Of a stretch of DNA of 64,000 nt, positions 8,973-18,157 are shown piece after piece (within the stretch, counting starts at the first letter, position 1; the number at the start of each line of letters is the position of its first letter). The stretch lies in the NCBI GenBank assembly GCA_002702705.1, contig PABH01000042.1:62001-126000 (forward strand), in the 5' to 3' direction. The notes under the pieces are model-generated. The model was given only the letters and a program-made list of their open reading frames with translations. It made no database searches and was not told the origin of the DNA. Origin of the DNA: Anaerolineaceae bacterium. Lineage in GTDB: Bacteria > Chloroflexota > Anaerolineae > Anaerolineales > Anaerolineaceae. The position numbers and the translations under genes were made by a program.

Positions 8973-10039
8973 ACAAAAACAATTTAAAAGAAAATAACCA
9001 ACAAAAAAATATAATATTTTATCTTTTTTGGGTTTTGGCAGCTTTAATGGTGGCTGTGTTTGTGTTTGTAACCATTCAGTTTTTTGAACCGCAGACCAAC
9101 CGATCTGTTTCGGCCATTGGTCAAGCCGCGGTAGATGTCCCCATAACTACCGGATCGGCGACACTACCCGAACTAGCAATTTCCGGTACAGATACCTTAT
9201 TAAGGTATGCCAATCCCAGAACAATTATCCCCACTCGAGCTCGAACGGAAGCAATTACTTATACGATCGAAACCGGGGATTCCATATTTGGTATTGCGCA
9301 GCAATTTAATATCAATCCGGAAACCATTTTATGGGCAAACAAAGATGTATTAAATGATGATCCCCATATGATATCCGTTGGTATGGACCTGCGGATTCCC
9401 CCAGTGGATGGTGTTTATTATAAGTGGAAAGAAGGCGATACCCTCGAATCGGTTGCCAGTCAATTAAAAGTTTCACAAAAAGATATATTAAATTGGACTC
9501 CTAATAAACTGGACCGAACCAATCCCCAGATTGAGCCGGATACATATGTTATGGTTCCCGGTGGTCAGCGAGAATTTCAACAATGGGTCGTTCCCACCAT
9601 TCCGCGTGGTCCAGCCGGTGTGAACAGCACCATTCCTGGCGCGTGTGATACCTCTGGTGGCGGCGCTTATGGCACAGGAACCTTTGTCTGGCCTTCAGCC
9701 AATCACTTTGTATCGGGTAATGAATACTGGTCAGGACACTTGGCAATTGACCTTGGCGCGATGTTGGGTGATGCAATCTACGCTTCTGACAGTGGTGTCG
9801 TCGTATACGCTGGCGGTATCAGCGGCGGTTATGGCAATATGATTATGATCGACCATGGCAATGGCTACCAGACCCTTTATGCCCACCTCAGCGCCATTAA
9901 TGTTCGCTGTGGACAAAGTGTTTACCAGGGCTCAGTAATTGGTGCCGCAGGCAGTACGGGTAATTCCACAGGTGCTCACCTTCACTTTGAAGTACGCTAC
10001 TTTGGTGGTTTTATCAACCCGCATTACGTTTTACCCTAA
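8969..10039 (+). CDS. Membrane-anchored LysM-M23 peptidoglycan endopeptidase
   Basis: A 356-residue protein starting at GTG 8969, overlapping the rho stop (GTGA). A signal-anchor segment lies at residues 13-37. A LysM domain covers about 97-144 (YTIETGDSIFGIAQQFNI) and a second, weaker LysM about 151-197. The M23 LytM-type domain covers about 235-356 with the zinc ligands in HLAIDLG, and the catalytic histidines in YAHLS and HLHFE. It is therefore expected to be an active cell-wall cross-link hydrolase outside the membrane. It has no promoter of its own that I can see and is probably read through from rho. A paralogue is encoded at 13822-15030. Confidence 0.9.
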   Translation: MNKNNLKENNQQKNIIFYLFWVLAALMVAVFVFVTIQFFEPQTNRSVSAIGQAAVDVPITTGSATLPELAISGTDTLLRYANPRTIIPTRARTEAITYTIETGDSIFGIAQQFNINPETILWANKDVLNDDPHMISVGMDLRIPPVDGVYYKWKEGDTLESVASQLKVSQKDILNWTPNKLDRTNPQIEPDTYVMVPGGQREFQQWVVPTIPRGPAGVNSTIPGACDTSGGGAYGTGTFVWPSANHFVSGNEYWSGHLAIDLGAMLGDAIYASDSGVVVYAGGISGGYGNMIMIDHGNGYQTLYAHLSAINVRCGQSVYQGSVIGAAGSTGNSTGAHLHFEVRYFGGFINPHYVLP

Positions 10040-10055
10040 TTTATAGAAATTCATC

Positions 10056-10086
10056 AGAGGCTGACCCAAAAGGTCAGCCTCTTTTC
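10056..10086 (+). terminator. Terminator of rho-M23 operon
   Basis: Perfect 11-bp stem AGAGGCTGACC / GGTCAGCCTCT with a CAAAA loop and a short T-run, 16 bp after the M23 stop. The remaining 200 bp up to the convergent priA stop shows nothing recognisable. Confidence 0.85.
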
Positions 10087-10286
10087 AATTAACATAGTGT
10101 ATATAACAAGAAGTTATTTCTCATTTGCTATAAAAACACCAATCTAATTTACTGAGCTTTCCTAACCTACTCACTATTCACCGCTGTTAAAGTTTAAGGA
10201 GACCTGCTTTTAATCTGTTAAACACTTGTCCAATTTTTTAGGCAAAGCGCATAACTTTTCGTTTTTAACTATTCGTTTTTAACTTT

Positions 10287-12776
10287 TTACAGCAAATTCA
10301 CCGGATCAACGGTAACAATTGCACCCCCCAGGTCTTTTCCTTCAATAATCTTTAAAGGGGCAGGTCCTCGGACAATTAACTGCCAACGATAATAACCGGA
10401 TACACGTTGGTAAAAACAAGGCACCGGACCAATGATCGCACTTTGTTTGAAATTACCCGTCTCAATCCAATGTTGAATCTTCATTGCGGTTCGTTCCGCA
10501 TCAGATTTGACAACTCCAGCATTCTGATTCCGAAATTCCAAACGAATCAGCCTTGAAAAGGGTGGGTAAACCATTTTACTACGTGAAATAATTTCATGTT
10601 CGTAAAAGCGGTTAAAATCGTGTTTAGCGGCAAACTGTATCGGATATTCATCTGGCTGGTAAGTTTGAAAAATAACCTTTCCCCCCAATGGGCTGCGGCC
10701 TGCCCGGCCAGCCACCTGGGTTAATAATTGAAACGTGCGTTCAGAAGCACGAAAATCAGGCATATTTAATCCCACATCGGCTAAAACGACACCCACCAGG
10801 GTAACAAACGGTAAATCAATCCCCTTTGCTAACATTTGTGTACCGACCAAAATATCGGCCTGTCGGTTTGCAAATTGTTTTAACAAAAATTCGTGGGCTC
10901 CTTTTTGACGCGTAACACCGGAATCCATTCGCAGCACTCTTGCGCCAGGAAAGGTACTGCTAACTTCCTGTTCCACTTTTTCAGTGCCGGTTCCAAATTG
11001 ACGAACTCTTGTGCTGCTGCATTGGGGGCAAGTTTTCGGGATAAACCGGCTGTAATTACATAAATGGCAAATTAATTGATTTTTATCTTGATGAAAGGTC
11101 AAGGGAATATCACATTGAGGGCAGGTCAAACGATAACCACAGTCCCTACAAAAAACATAGGTTGCCGTGCCGCGCCGGTTTAAAAACAATATCGTTTGAT
11201 AACCCTGTTCTAACGTCTCTTGAATGGATTGGTGCAGTTCTCTGCTGAACATGGAACGATTTCCTGATTTTAATTCGGAGCGCATATCAACAATAGAGAC
11301 CTTTGGCAGCGGCATATATCGAACATCACCTTCTATATCTTCTACTGAACTGGATTCTATTTGTTTGCTTACTGCAAGTCGATGGGCCAGAACTCGACCA
11401 GGCATTTCCAAAATTGGCCAATTTTCTCTTTTAGCACGATAAACCATATCAATACTTGGTGTGGCGCTGCCATACAGAAGAAATGCATCTGCGAACCGCG
11501 CATAGGCTTCCGCTGTTGTGACAGCATGGTAATGAGGTAAAAAGTCGTCCTGCATGTAGGAATCATCATGGCTTTCATCTAAGATTATTAATTTAAGGTT
11601 TTCAAAAGGGGTAAACAATGCACTTCGTGGGCCAACCACAACCGACAAATCTCCATTACGTGCCCTGCGCCAGGTATCGTACCGTTCACCCATCGAAAGT
11701 TTGGAATGAACAATTCCCACCTGACCAGGAAATCGAGCATGAAAACGTCGAACGGTTTGTGGTGTCAAACTAATCTCAGGAACCAGCACAATAGCTTGTC
11801 CACCTTGGTTTAGGACTTTACCAACCATCTTTAAGTAAATCTCTGTTTTTCCAGACCCTGTCACCCCATGCAGCAGATATGGTTTTTGGTTATTTCCGGT
11901 CTTTAAATTTTCCTCAATTCGCTGCCAGACCAGTCGTTGGTCAACCGTCAACGTTGGAGGTGTTTGTTTGACCCACTCGTAATTTTCCATCGGATCACGA
12001 AAGATCTCAGTTTCAGTAAATTGAATTAAATCTTCTTCAGCTAATTTTTTTAAATCAGCCAAACTGCCACCAGTCATGGCATACAAAACAGATGCGGAAA
12101 CACCCCACGGCTCCTCCAATACAAGGTCCATGATTTGTTTTCGGCGTTCAGCAGCTTTTCCTTGCCTTCCTATGTCTTCTAACCTATCAGAAATTCTCGC
12201 TGGATCACAAGCCAACTGCACCATCTTGATTTTTTTGGGCTGCACTTTTGGCGCTGGTAAATAAGCATCCACACGAACCATTCCATGAGATTGAAGGCGT
12301 TTGATCGATTCCCTCCATGAGCGGCGTGGAAAGGCTCTTTCAAGTTGTCTGCCCCGCTGCGGCCCTTTTTCTTCGAGTCGAGTTATCAACAATCGCTGTA
12401 ATGGGGAAAGCGGTACTTCCACTTCGTTGGAAATTAATGTGAACAAACGATCTGCTTGTTGATTAAGACCCGGGGGAACCATCAATTGTAAACAAGTGGT
12501 TAATGGAGCAACGGTTTCTTTGGCCATCCAATTTGCCAATTGGAACTGAGCCTCTGTCATCACAGGTCTCGAATCCACCACACCGATGATCGCTTTGGTC
12601 TGCGAGACTTGTGGCTGATGAATTAATTGAGTAATAATCCCTTGGACGATCTGAGAGCCAAAAGGTACCAACACTAAAGAACCGATCTGAACTGATTCCA
12701 TCTCTTCAGGAACATGGTAATCAAAAGCCCCATCAACTTGGGGCAAATTAACTACAACCTGAACATATCGAAGCAT
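10287..12776 (-). CDS. priA: Primosomal protein N' (replication restart helicase PriA)
   Basis: An 829-residue superfamily 2 helicase that reloads the replisome at collapsed forks. The N-terminal 3'-DNA-end binding domain starts at MLRYVQVVVNLPQVDGAFDY. Walker A is GVTGSGKTEIYL near residue 307. The DEAD-box-like motif reads LDESHDDSYMQ, where most PriA proteins have DEEH. Four pairs of cysteines (CRDCGYRLTCPQC, CHLCNYSRFIPKTCPQC) form the zinc-binding insertion, followed by the second helicase lobe (QMLAKGIDLPFVTLV, VAGRAGR). Length and domain order are normal. The ATG lies 7 bp after the stop of the MEMO-like gene, so both form an operon. Confidence 0.96.
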   Translation of the reverse strand: MLRYVQVVVNLPQVDGAFDYHVPEEMESVQIGSLVLVPFGSQIVQGIITQLIHQPQVSQTKAIIGVVDSRPVMTEAQFQLANWMAKETVAPLTTCLQLMVPPGLNQQADRLFTLISNEVEVPLSPLQRLLITRLEEKGPQRGRQLERAFPRRSWRESIKRLQSHGMVRVDAYLPAPKVQPKKIKMVQLACDPARISDRLEDIGRQGKAAERRKQIMDLVLEEPWGVSASVLYAMTGGSLADLKKLAEEDLIQFTETEIFRDPMENYEWVKQTPPTLTVDQRLVWQRIEENLKTGNNQKPYLLHGVTGSGKTEIYLKMVGKVLNQGGQAIVLVPEISLTPQTVRRFHARFPGQVGIVHSKLSMGERYDTWRRARNGDLSVVVGPRSALFTPFENLKLIILDESHDDSYMQDDFLPHYHAVTTAEAYARFADAFLLYGSATPSIDMVYRAKRENWPILEMPGRVLAHRLAVSKQIESSSVEDIEGDVRYMPLPKVSIVDMRSELKSGNRSMFSRELHQSIQETLEQGYQTILFLNRRGTATYVFCRDCGYRLTCPQCDIPLTFHQDKNQLICHLCNYSRFIPKTCPQCSSTRVRQFGTGTEKVEQEVSSTFPGARVLRMDSGVTRQKGAHEFLLKQFANRQADILVGTQMLAKGIDLPFVTLVGVVLADVGLNMPDFRASERTFQLLTQVAGRAGRSPLGGKVIFQTYQPDEYPIQFAAKHDFNRFYEHEIISRSKMVYPPFSRLIRLEFRNQNAGVVKSDAERTAMKIQHWIETGNFKQSAIIGPVPCFYQRVSGYYRWQLIVRGPAPLKIIEGKDLGGAIVTVDPVNLL

Positions 12777-12783
12777 GAAAAAA

Positions 12784-13644
12784 TCAAACTCCCTGCACTT
12801 TGGTCTGTAAAATTACTGCTGCCCCGTAACCGACCACAGACAACAAATCCCCTGTTTCTTCCGCCGAAGTGGTATGGTGTAATATTTGAACTTTATCTGC
12901 TCCCATTTTTTTGGTTAATTCGACTGCAGCCATCACAGCACCTGCCCCACAAGCAAATCCTTTTTGATCCCGTTCCGTTTCGTAAATTTTTTCGGCACTT
13001 AATGATTCAAACGCCTTTAACATGGTTGCATCATACCGGTTGGCTTCTTTTTCTGAATAAAAATGTGATAAATCGGTTGAAGCAACAACCAAAACGCGTT
13101 TCATTTGGACTTTGTTAAAAATAATTTCTACTATTTTTTTAATAAACCCAGGTTCAATCGTTCGAATCATTAATGGTAATAGTTTAAAACCAGGTTTTAA
13201 TCCACATTGTAAAAAAGGCAATTCAATTTCCAGCGAATGTTCCCCATCATTTGTGATTTGAACCAATGGTGTATTAAATATATTCTCGTAATCTTGTCGA
13301 AAGGAATTTAATAATTGATGGTCAACCGACACTTTTCCTAACGGAGTAGCGTAGGCTTGATGTTCCGTACTTAAAAGCGGAGCGGGATGATATGCATGAT
13401 AGGGAGAAAAAACGATTACCAAATCAAAATTCTGATTTACAATCGGTTGAAAAGCAATCCCCGCTGTTATCCCTGAATAACGATATCCCGCATGTGGTGC
13501 AATAACACCGATTACTTTCCCCTCAATTTTTTGTTGGCTGGTATTTAAATAGGAGGAAATCTCCTCTCTTAATGAAACCGGATTATCTCGATACCATTTT
13601 CCTGCAATTGGAGATGGTCTTATAGATCCACTATCTTTACTCAC
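12784..13644 (-). CDS. MEMO1-like protein (AmmeMemoRadiSam system protein B family)
   Basis: A 286-residue protein of the MEMO-like family, structurally related to extradiol dioxygenases. Recognisable blocks are the N-terminal SPIAGKWYRDNP, GVIAPHAGYRYSGITAG, VVIVFSPYHAYH-like segment, DGEHSLEIELPFLQ, and VVASTDLSHFYS with a conserved histidine near 186. The usual partners of the three-part system (an AMMECR1-domain protein and a radical SAM enzyme) are not nearby. The start is GTG at 13644, preceded by a strong GGAGG. It is followed 7 bp later by priA. The biochemical role of the bacterial family is not established. Confidence 0.85.
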   Translation of the reverse strand: MSKDSGSIRPSPIAGKWYRDNPVSLREEISSYLNTSQQKIEGKVIGVIAPHAGYRYSGITAGIAFQPIVNQNFDLVIVFSPYHAYHPAPLLSTEHQAYATPLGKVSVDHQLLNSFRQDYENIFNTPLVQITNDGEHSLEIELPFLQCGLKPGFKLLPLMIRTIEPGFIKKIVEIIFNKVQMKRVLVVASTDLSHFYSEKEANRYDATMLKAFESLSAEKIYETERDQKGFACGAGAVMAAVELTKKMGADKVQILHHTTSAEETGDLLSVVGYGAAVILQTKVQGV

Positions 13645-13724
13645 AATTTTCCTCCAATCTAATTATACCGTGATCATTCGTGATGCGGATAACCGAGTAC
13701 AAAGATCAAATTGTGAGCATTCTT

Positions 13725-13756
13725 AAAAAGATTGGAGAGGTTAAGACCTCTCCAAT
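13725..13756 (-). terminator. Terminator of the second LysM-M23 gene
   Basis: Perfect 10-bp stem ATTGGAGAGG / CCTCTCCAAT with a TTAAGA loop. Read on the minus strand it is followed by CTTTTT. It lies 66 bp downstream of the peptidase stop and upstream of the MEMO-like gene. Confidence 0.85.
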
Positions 13757-13821
13757 CATATTATTTGCTTTTTTAGTCTTACTGTTTATTCAAACAGCGA
13801 GAAAAAATTTTCATTCTAAGT

Positions 13822-15030
13822 TTATTTCTGAAGGAATAAATGTGGGTTGACCCGACCATACTGTGTGCTTTGCATTTCAAAGTGTAAGTGTGGTCCGGAA
13901 GAATTCCCGGTACTGCCCATCAGACCAATGGTGTCACCCTGAAATACACTGGCACCACAACCGGAATAAATCGTGCTGAGGTGTGCATACAAAGTCTGCC
14001 AACCATTTCCATGATCAATAACGATCACATTCCCATAACCCCAGTCATTCCAACCGGAATAAACCACCACACCGGAGTCAGCTGCGTAAATAGCATTTCC
14101 AAGTGTACCGCCAATGTCAATAGCATAATGGTTAGTGGACGGCGAATAATCATAACCTGATATGTATTGGGATGTTGAGGGCCAAACAAACGTGGCATTT
14201 CCCACAGCGCCGGTTGTGATGACACCACACCAACCTGGGCCTTGTACTTTCGCAACAGCCGGATTTGAACGCGGAATTTGCTGCCCTGTCCAACTGATAA
14301 ATTCGCGCACACCACCAGGGATAAATAACACCTTTCCGTCTTCAATATTCGGATTAGCATAATCTCCAATGGTTTCAGGATCAAGACCATTTCCAGGCCA
14401 GTTGATGATATCTTCAGGAGTCACTTTAAAATACTCGGAAACTGCGTTCAAACCATCACCAGCGTTCCAAACATGCAGTAAACCATCTTGAGGCAAAATA
14501 TTCAAAACCTGATCCGGATTAAGTCGATGAGGGTCATCAGCCAATACGGTAAAGTTACCCCATAAAATTGACTTCGGATCTAAATTAAATTTCTCACCAA
14601 TCCCAATCACTGTATCACCCGGTTGAACGACATATTGAGTGATTTCATATCTTGGACGATCTGGTAAGGTTGTATTTAATTCCGTGTAACGCGATAATGA
14701 AGTCGTCGCATTTTGAGGATCAGGCAATTCAAACGGTGGTAATTCAGCCGCTTGAGTAGCAGTCGGTTGAACGGACGCTGCATCTGCTTGAATAATGGTG
14801 TCATTATTGTTACCCTGCAGATAAAACCGTCCCATAACCCAGACTACGATCAATACTAAGGCGATAGAGGCGATGGATGTACCTACACGTAAAAAAATTT
14901 CCCCCATACCAAGACGTACAATATTTTCCCATCGTTCACGCCAACTTCTTTTTGAAGTTTTAATTTGTTCCAACTGAGGTTCTTCTTGGAGAGAACCAGG
15001 TTGTGGATTATTAAGTTTATTTTCGTCCAT
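13822..15030 (-). CDS. Membrane-anchored LysM-M23 peptidoglycan endopeptidase, second copy
   Basis: A 402-residue paralogue of the protein at 8969-10039. A charged cytoplasmic N-terminus of about 45 residues precedes a membrane anchor (about 46-70). A low-complexity linker follows. A LysM domain covers about 130-178 (YVVQPGDTVIGIGEKFNL), a second LysM-like repeat about 182-235, and the M23 domain about 285-402 with HYAIDIG, YAHLS and HLHFE zinc/catalytic motifs intact. It stands alone, with its own promoter (15050-15079) and terminator. It should act on peptidoglycan outside the membrane; its longer N-terminus distinguishes it from the rho-linked copy. Confidence 0.9.
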   Translation of the reverse strand: MDENKLNNPQPGSLQEEPQLEQIKTSKRSWRERWENIVRLGMGEIFLRVGTSIASIALVLIVVWVMGRFYLQGNNNDTIIQADAASVQPTATQAAELPPFELPDPQNATTSLSRYTELNTTLPDRPRYEITQYVVQPGDTVIGIGEKFNLDPKSILWGNFTVLADDPHRLNPDQVLNILPQDGLLHVWNAGDGLNAVSEYFKVTPEDIINWPGNGLDPETIGDYANPNIEDGKVLFIPGGVREFISWTGQQIPRSNPAVAKVQGPGWCGVITTGAVGNATFVWPSTSQYISGYDYSPSTNHYAIDIGGTLGNAIYAADSGVVVYSGWNDWGYGNVIVIDHGNGWQTLYAHLSTIYSGCGASVFQGDTIGLMGSTGNSSGPHLHFEMQSTQYGRVNPHLFLQK

Positions 15031-15049
15031 AATTTATCTCTTGCGCGCC

Positions 15050-15079
15050 ATCATAACATAATAAAATCTATGGTGTCAA
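15050..15079 (-). promoter_or_regulatory. Promoter of the second LysM-M23 gene
   Basis: On the minus strand: TTGACA (15079-15074), 18-bp spacer, TATGAT (15055-15050), ending 19 bp before the ATG. This gives a short leader of about 12 nucleotides or less. Confidence 0.7.
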
Positions 15080-15115
15080 GAAGCTACACATGAACAAAAA
15101 CGAATATCAGGATGG

Positions 15116-15613
15116 TTAATTATCCTTTTCTGTGCTCTTTTGATTAAAAGGAATCATCAATAAAAAACCGATCGCTATAATCGCTTCACCAATTTCAACA
15201 CCCCGCGCCTGCCAAGCACCAAAATAAGGCACATCAGGTAAAGGATGACTGCCGAAACCAAATACATCAGCCATCCCGGTGAAAACTGCAATAACATAAC
15301 CCGTTGCCACCAACCGCAAGCCAATGTCCGCAGCAATACTTAATTGTTGGTTACGCCATAAAGTACGCATGCTCAAATATCCACCGACACACATCATGCC
15401 CAACCCAATTAAAAACATGGCAATTTGAACAAACCCAATTACGGGACTACGATCTAAACCAAAAATAGAAGGTCTTGCCCCTAACAAAAATAACAAAAAT
15501 CCAATAATCGTGACGGCCAACCCAACCCGAATCCGAATCATTGAAATGGGTTGGTCATTTAAATTTTCTCCCACCTCTTTATCTGAAAATTGGTCATATC
15601 CTTCAGAATTCAT
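15116..15613 (-). CDS. Small polytopic membrane protein of unknown function
   Basis: A 165-residue protein with a short acidic N-terminus (about 22 residues) and four predicted membrane segments (about residues 26-44, 58-80, 97-117 and 137-155). No catalytic or binding motif is recognised. Its start overlaps the stop of the upstream dipeptidase gene by 4 bp, so the two are translationally coupled and probably functionally linked. The link suggests an envelope role, but this is inference. Confidence 0.75.
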   Translation of the reverse strand: MNSEGYDQFSDKEVGENLNDQPISMIRIRVGLAVTIIGFLLFLLGARPSIFGLDRSPVIGFVQIAMFLIGLGMMCVGGYLSMRTLWRNQQLSIAADIGLRLVATGYVIAVFTGMADVFGFGSHPLPDVPYFGAWQARGVEIGEAIIAIGFLLMIPFNQKSTEKDN

Positions 15614-16692
15614 TCAGGAAGAATCCTTTCTAATGCCGACTTGACGTTTTCTCCAAAAATTTTCTTTATGTCTGCTTCACTATAACCACGTTCGGTTAAA
15701 GTGCTGGAAAGTTTTTGAATATCCGCGATGGTGTTAAATTCAAGGGGGATTTCCGGATAACCATATCCACCATCAAAATCAGTTCCGATGCCGACATGAT
15801 TTGCACTACCGGTAATTTGGCAAATTGCATCAATTTGATCAGCCAAATGGCTTATTGTTACTTTATCACGGGGAGAGAATTTTGTCCAATTAGTAATCAG
15901 AAAGAAATTTAAAGGTACTACACTCATTACGCCACCCCGCTCAGCCAATCGCCTAATGGTTCGATCTGTAAAATGTCGTTCTGAATCGATTCCCTTTAAC
16001 AAAGAGCGTACATTTACGTGGCTGGCAATAATCTCACCTTCATAACGATCCAAAGCTTCCAAGGCGGATTCTTCTGTCATGTGCGCTAAATCTAATCCCA
16101 TTCCCAAATCAGCCATGATAGACAACAACTGTCGTCCCTCATTTGTAAAGCCACCTCGTTCAATAGTACCACCGCAAAATCGACCACCAGCCCATACAGG
16201 ACCAACAATCCGAACGCCCTGCTCCCACCAAAATTCAATTGCTTCCGGGCTGCGAATTCCTTCAGCGCCTTCCATGCTAATTACCAATCCAATTGGGTGA
16301 TCTTCTCCTCTTAAGGCTGCCTGCCATAACGGCTCAATTTGTTTTTTTGAATGGATGATGGAAAATTTATCCGGAAAATCTCCTTCCAACCTTCGGTAAA
16401 TATCAATTTCAGCCATTAAGATTTTTTGGGCTTCATTTAAATTTTTATACCCAACAATTTCCCACGCCCCTCTTTCATAGCGTTTGGACATAGAAAATAA
16501 TGTACAACAAACCATTACCGTATTTGCTTTTTTCCAATCCAACCATCCCAGAGTGGCATCCCCCACCCAATCCGGAGTTTCCGAATTTTGTTCATTAATT
16601 CGGATTTGTTTTGCTGAGGTTGAATAATCCCTTCCAAAACAATAAATGTTATAAGCAATATCTTCATGGGAATCAACAAATAAATGAGACAT
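15610..16692 (-). CDS. Membrane dipeptidase-like peptidase (family M19)
   Basis: A 360-residue binuclear zinc peptidase of the renal dipeptidase family. The first metal motif is DSHED (residues 8-12); the bridging glutamate lies in ISMEGAEGIRSP. Later ligands and active-site residues lie in GLDLAHM, IIASHVNVRSL and VGIGTDFDGG. The length is typical. Family members hydrolyse a broad range of dipeptides, including D-amino-acid forms. No signal peptide is seen, so it is probably cytoplasmic. It is the first gene of a two-gene operon with a small membrane protein. Confidence 0.9.
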   Translation of the reverse strand: MSHLFVDSHEDIAYNIYCFGRDYSTSAKQIRINEQNSETPDWVGDATLGWLDWKKANTVMVCCTLFSMSKRYERGAWEIVGYKNLNEAQKILMAEIDIYRRLEGDFPDKFSIIHSKKQIEPLWQAALRGEDHPIGLVISMEGAEGIRSPEAIEFWWEQGVRIVGPVWAGGRFCGGTIERGGFTNEGRQLLSIMADLGMGLDLAHMTEESALEALDRYEGEIIASHVNVRSLLKGIDSERHFTDRTIRRLAERGGVMSVVPLNFFLITNWTKFSPRDKVTISHLADQIDAICQITGSANHVGIGTDFDGGYGYPEIPLEFNTIADIQKLSSTLTERGYSEADIKKIFGENVKSALERILPE

Positions 16693-16714
16693 TCTGATTT
16701 CCTGCTCTTTTAGT

Positions 16715-16745
16715 AAAGAAAGCGCACCAATTGGCGCGCTTTCTG
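16715..16745 (-). terminator. Terminator downstream of the S1 gene
   Basis: Inverted repeat AGAAAGCGC...GCGCTTTCT (16717-16744) with a mostly paired ACC-AATT-GGC interior. It lies between the S1 stop and the dipeptidase start on the minus strand, where the following bases are T-rich (CTTTCTTTACT). Confidence 0.65.
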
Positions 16746-16772
16746 AGTTCGATCAATAAAGTTCAGAAAAAA

Positions 16773-18053
16773 CTATTCCGCTTTATCTTCTTTTTCTGTC
16801 ACTTCAACGTTAGTTTCGGTTTCAGCTTCTTCTGTTTCGGAATCATCATCATCTTCAATATCATCAAAGACGATATCTTCCAAAGTTTTCCAATCCATGT
16901 CCGCATATGCCATTGAATCGACACGGCGGATAGAAAGACCTACCCGATGATTTTCAGGGTCAATCTTAATAACACGCAAGGTAACTTCATCACCTTCTTT
17001 GAGAACTTCTTTGGGATGTTCAATCCGGCGTTCGCTAATTTCGGAAATATGAATCAGACCTTCTAAGTCTTCCTCAATCCGGGCAAAAGCACCAAATTTT
17101 GTCAGGCGGGTAATTTTACCTTCTAACAATTGACCGACTTCGTATTTTTCAATCCGAGAAATCCAGGGATCTGCTTGGGTCTGGCGAAGGGATAAACCAA
17201 TTCGTTTTTTGTCACGATCAATACTGATGATCTTAACATCAACTTCCTGGCCAACTTTTAATACTTCGCTGGGATGATTAATACGGTCCCAAGAAATTTC
17301 TGAAAGATGCACCAAACCATCTGCACCGCTAATGTTTACAAAAGCGCCAAAATCTGCCAGGCTGGTTACACGACCTGTGCGGGTTTCGCCTTCGGTCAAA
17401 TCATCCAAAACTTTTTCTTTTACGGATTCCCGTGTTTCTGTGCTTGCAGCGCGTTCTGAAAGAATCAAGCGGCGGCGTTCGCGATCAACTTCAATCACAC
17501 AAACATCAACCTCTTCACCAACCATGCTGCCCCATCGTTTTTCCGGTGTGTCACCGCTGACATTCACCCGACGGGAAAGGCTGACTTGAGAGGCTGGAAC
17601 GAATCCATTTAAGCCCTCAACAGGGACAATCAATCCACCTTTGTTGTATCCTCGAATTGTGCTGCTATAAGCTTTTTTGGATTCCAGCAGATCTTCTACT
17701 GTTTTCCAAGATTTCTCTTCTAAGGCACGCATCAAAGAAAGCACTAAGTTGCCGTGGGAATCTTCCGGGTTAAGTACATAAACCGAAATTTCTTGTCCCA
17801 CTTCTAGTTTTTCCAATTCTTCAGGAGGAATCTGGTCATATTCACGACCACTAATAATTCCTTCTGACTTTGCGCCAACACTTACCAGGATTTGACCCTG
17901 TGAAATGCTAGCCACTACACCTTCGCGTATCTCACCCCGTGATGGGAAGTCGATTCCGAGGCCTTCTTGCTCGAGCAAGGAAGCCATGTTGTCTTCGACC
18001 TGCGAATTTTCAGGCTTTTCAGCCTGCTCGAGTTGGGCGTCCTTTTGCTCCAT
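16773..18053 (-). CDS. rpsA: 30S ribosomal protein S1
   Basis: A 426-residue RNA-binding protein that helps the 30S subunit engage mRNA. Four S1 (OB-fold) repeats are visible at about residues 40-108, 124-200, 212-282 and 297-370; the last two are the most canonical (FGAFVNISGADGLVHLSEIS; FGAFARIEEDLEGLIHISEI). It ends in a very acidic tail of about 40 residues. Escherichia coli S1 has six repeats; four is common in Gram-positive and Chloroflexota-like proteins. The ATG at 18053 begins MEQKDAQLEQ; the open frame continues upstream without a better start. GGAG lies 12 bp upstream of the ATG. Confidence 0.92.
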   Translation of the reverse strand: MEQKDAQLEQAEKPENSQVEDNMASLLEQEGLGIDFPSRGEIREGVVASISQGQILVSVGAKSEGIISGREYDQIPPEELEKLEVGQEISVYVLNPEDSHGNLVLSLMRALEEKSWKTVEDLLESKKAYSSTIRGYNKGGLIVPVEGLNGFVPASQVSLSRRVNVSGDTPEKRWGSMVGEEVDVCVIEVDRERRRLILSERAASTETRESVKEKVLDDLTEGETRTGRVTSLADFGAFVNISGADGLVHLSEISWDRINHPSEVLKVGQEVDVKIISIDRDKKRIGLSLRQTQADPWISRIEKYEVGQLLEGKITRLTKFGAFARIEEDLEGLIHISEISERRIEHPKEVLKEGDEVTLRVIKIDPENHRVGLSIRRVDSMAYADMDWKTLEDIVFDDIEDDDDSETEEAETETNVEVTEKEDKAE

Positions 18054-18157
18054 ACGATCAACATACTCCAAATATAAAGATTTACAAATTATAAGGAAGA
18101 AATGCTTTCTTGGCAAGTGCGAGGTTAAACAATGGGGTTTTTTCTCACTTTAATGCC

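Noticed and set aside
12714-13118. Plus-strand open frame of 134 codons across the priA/MEMO junction
   Set aside because: It lies antisense to two well-recognised genes, with no ribosome binding site and no recognisable protein features.
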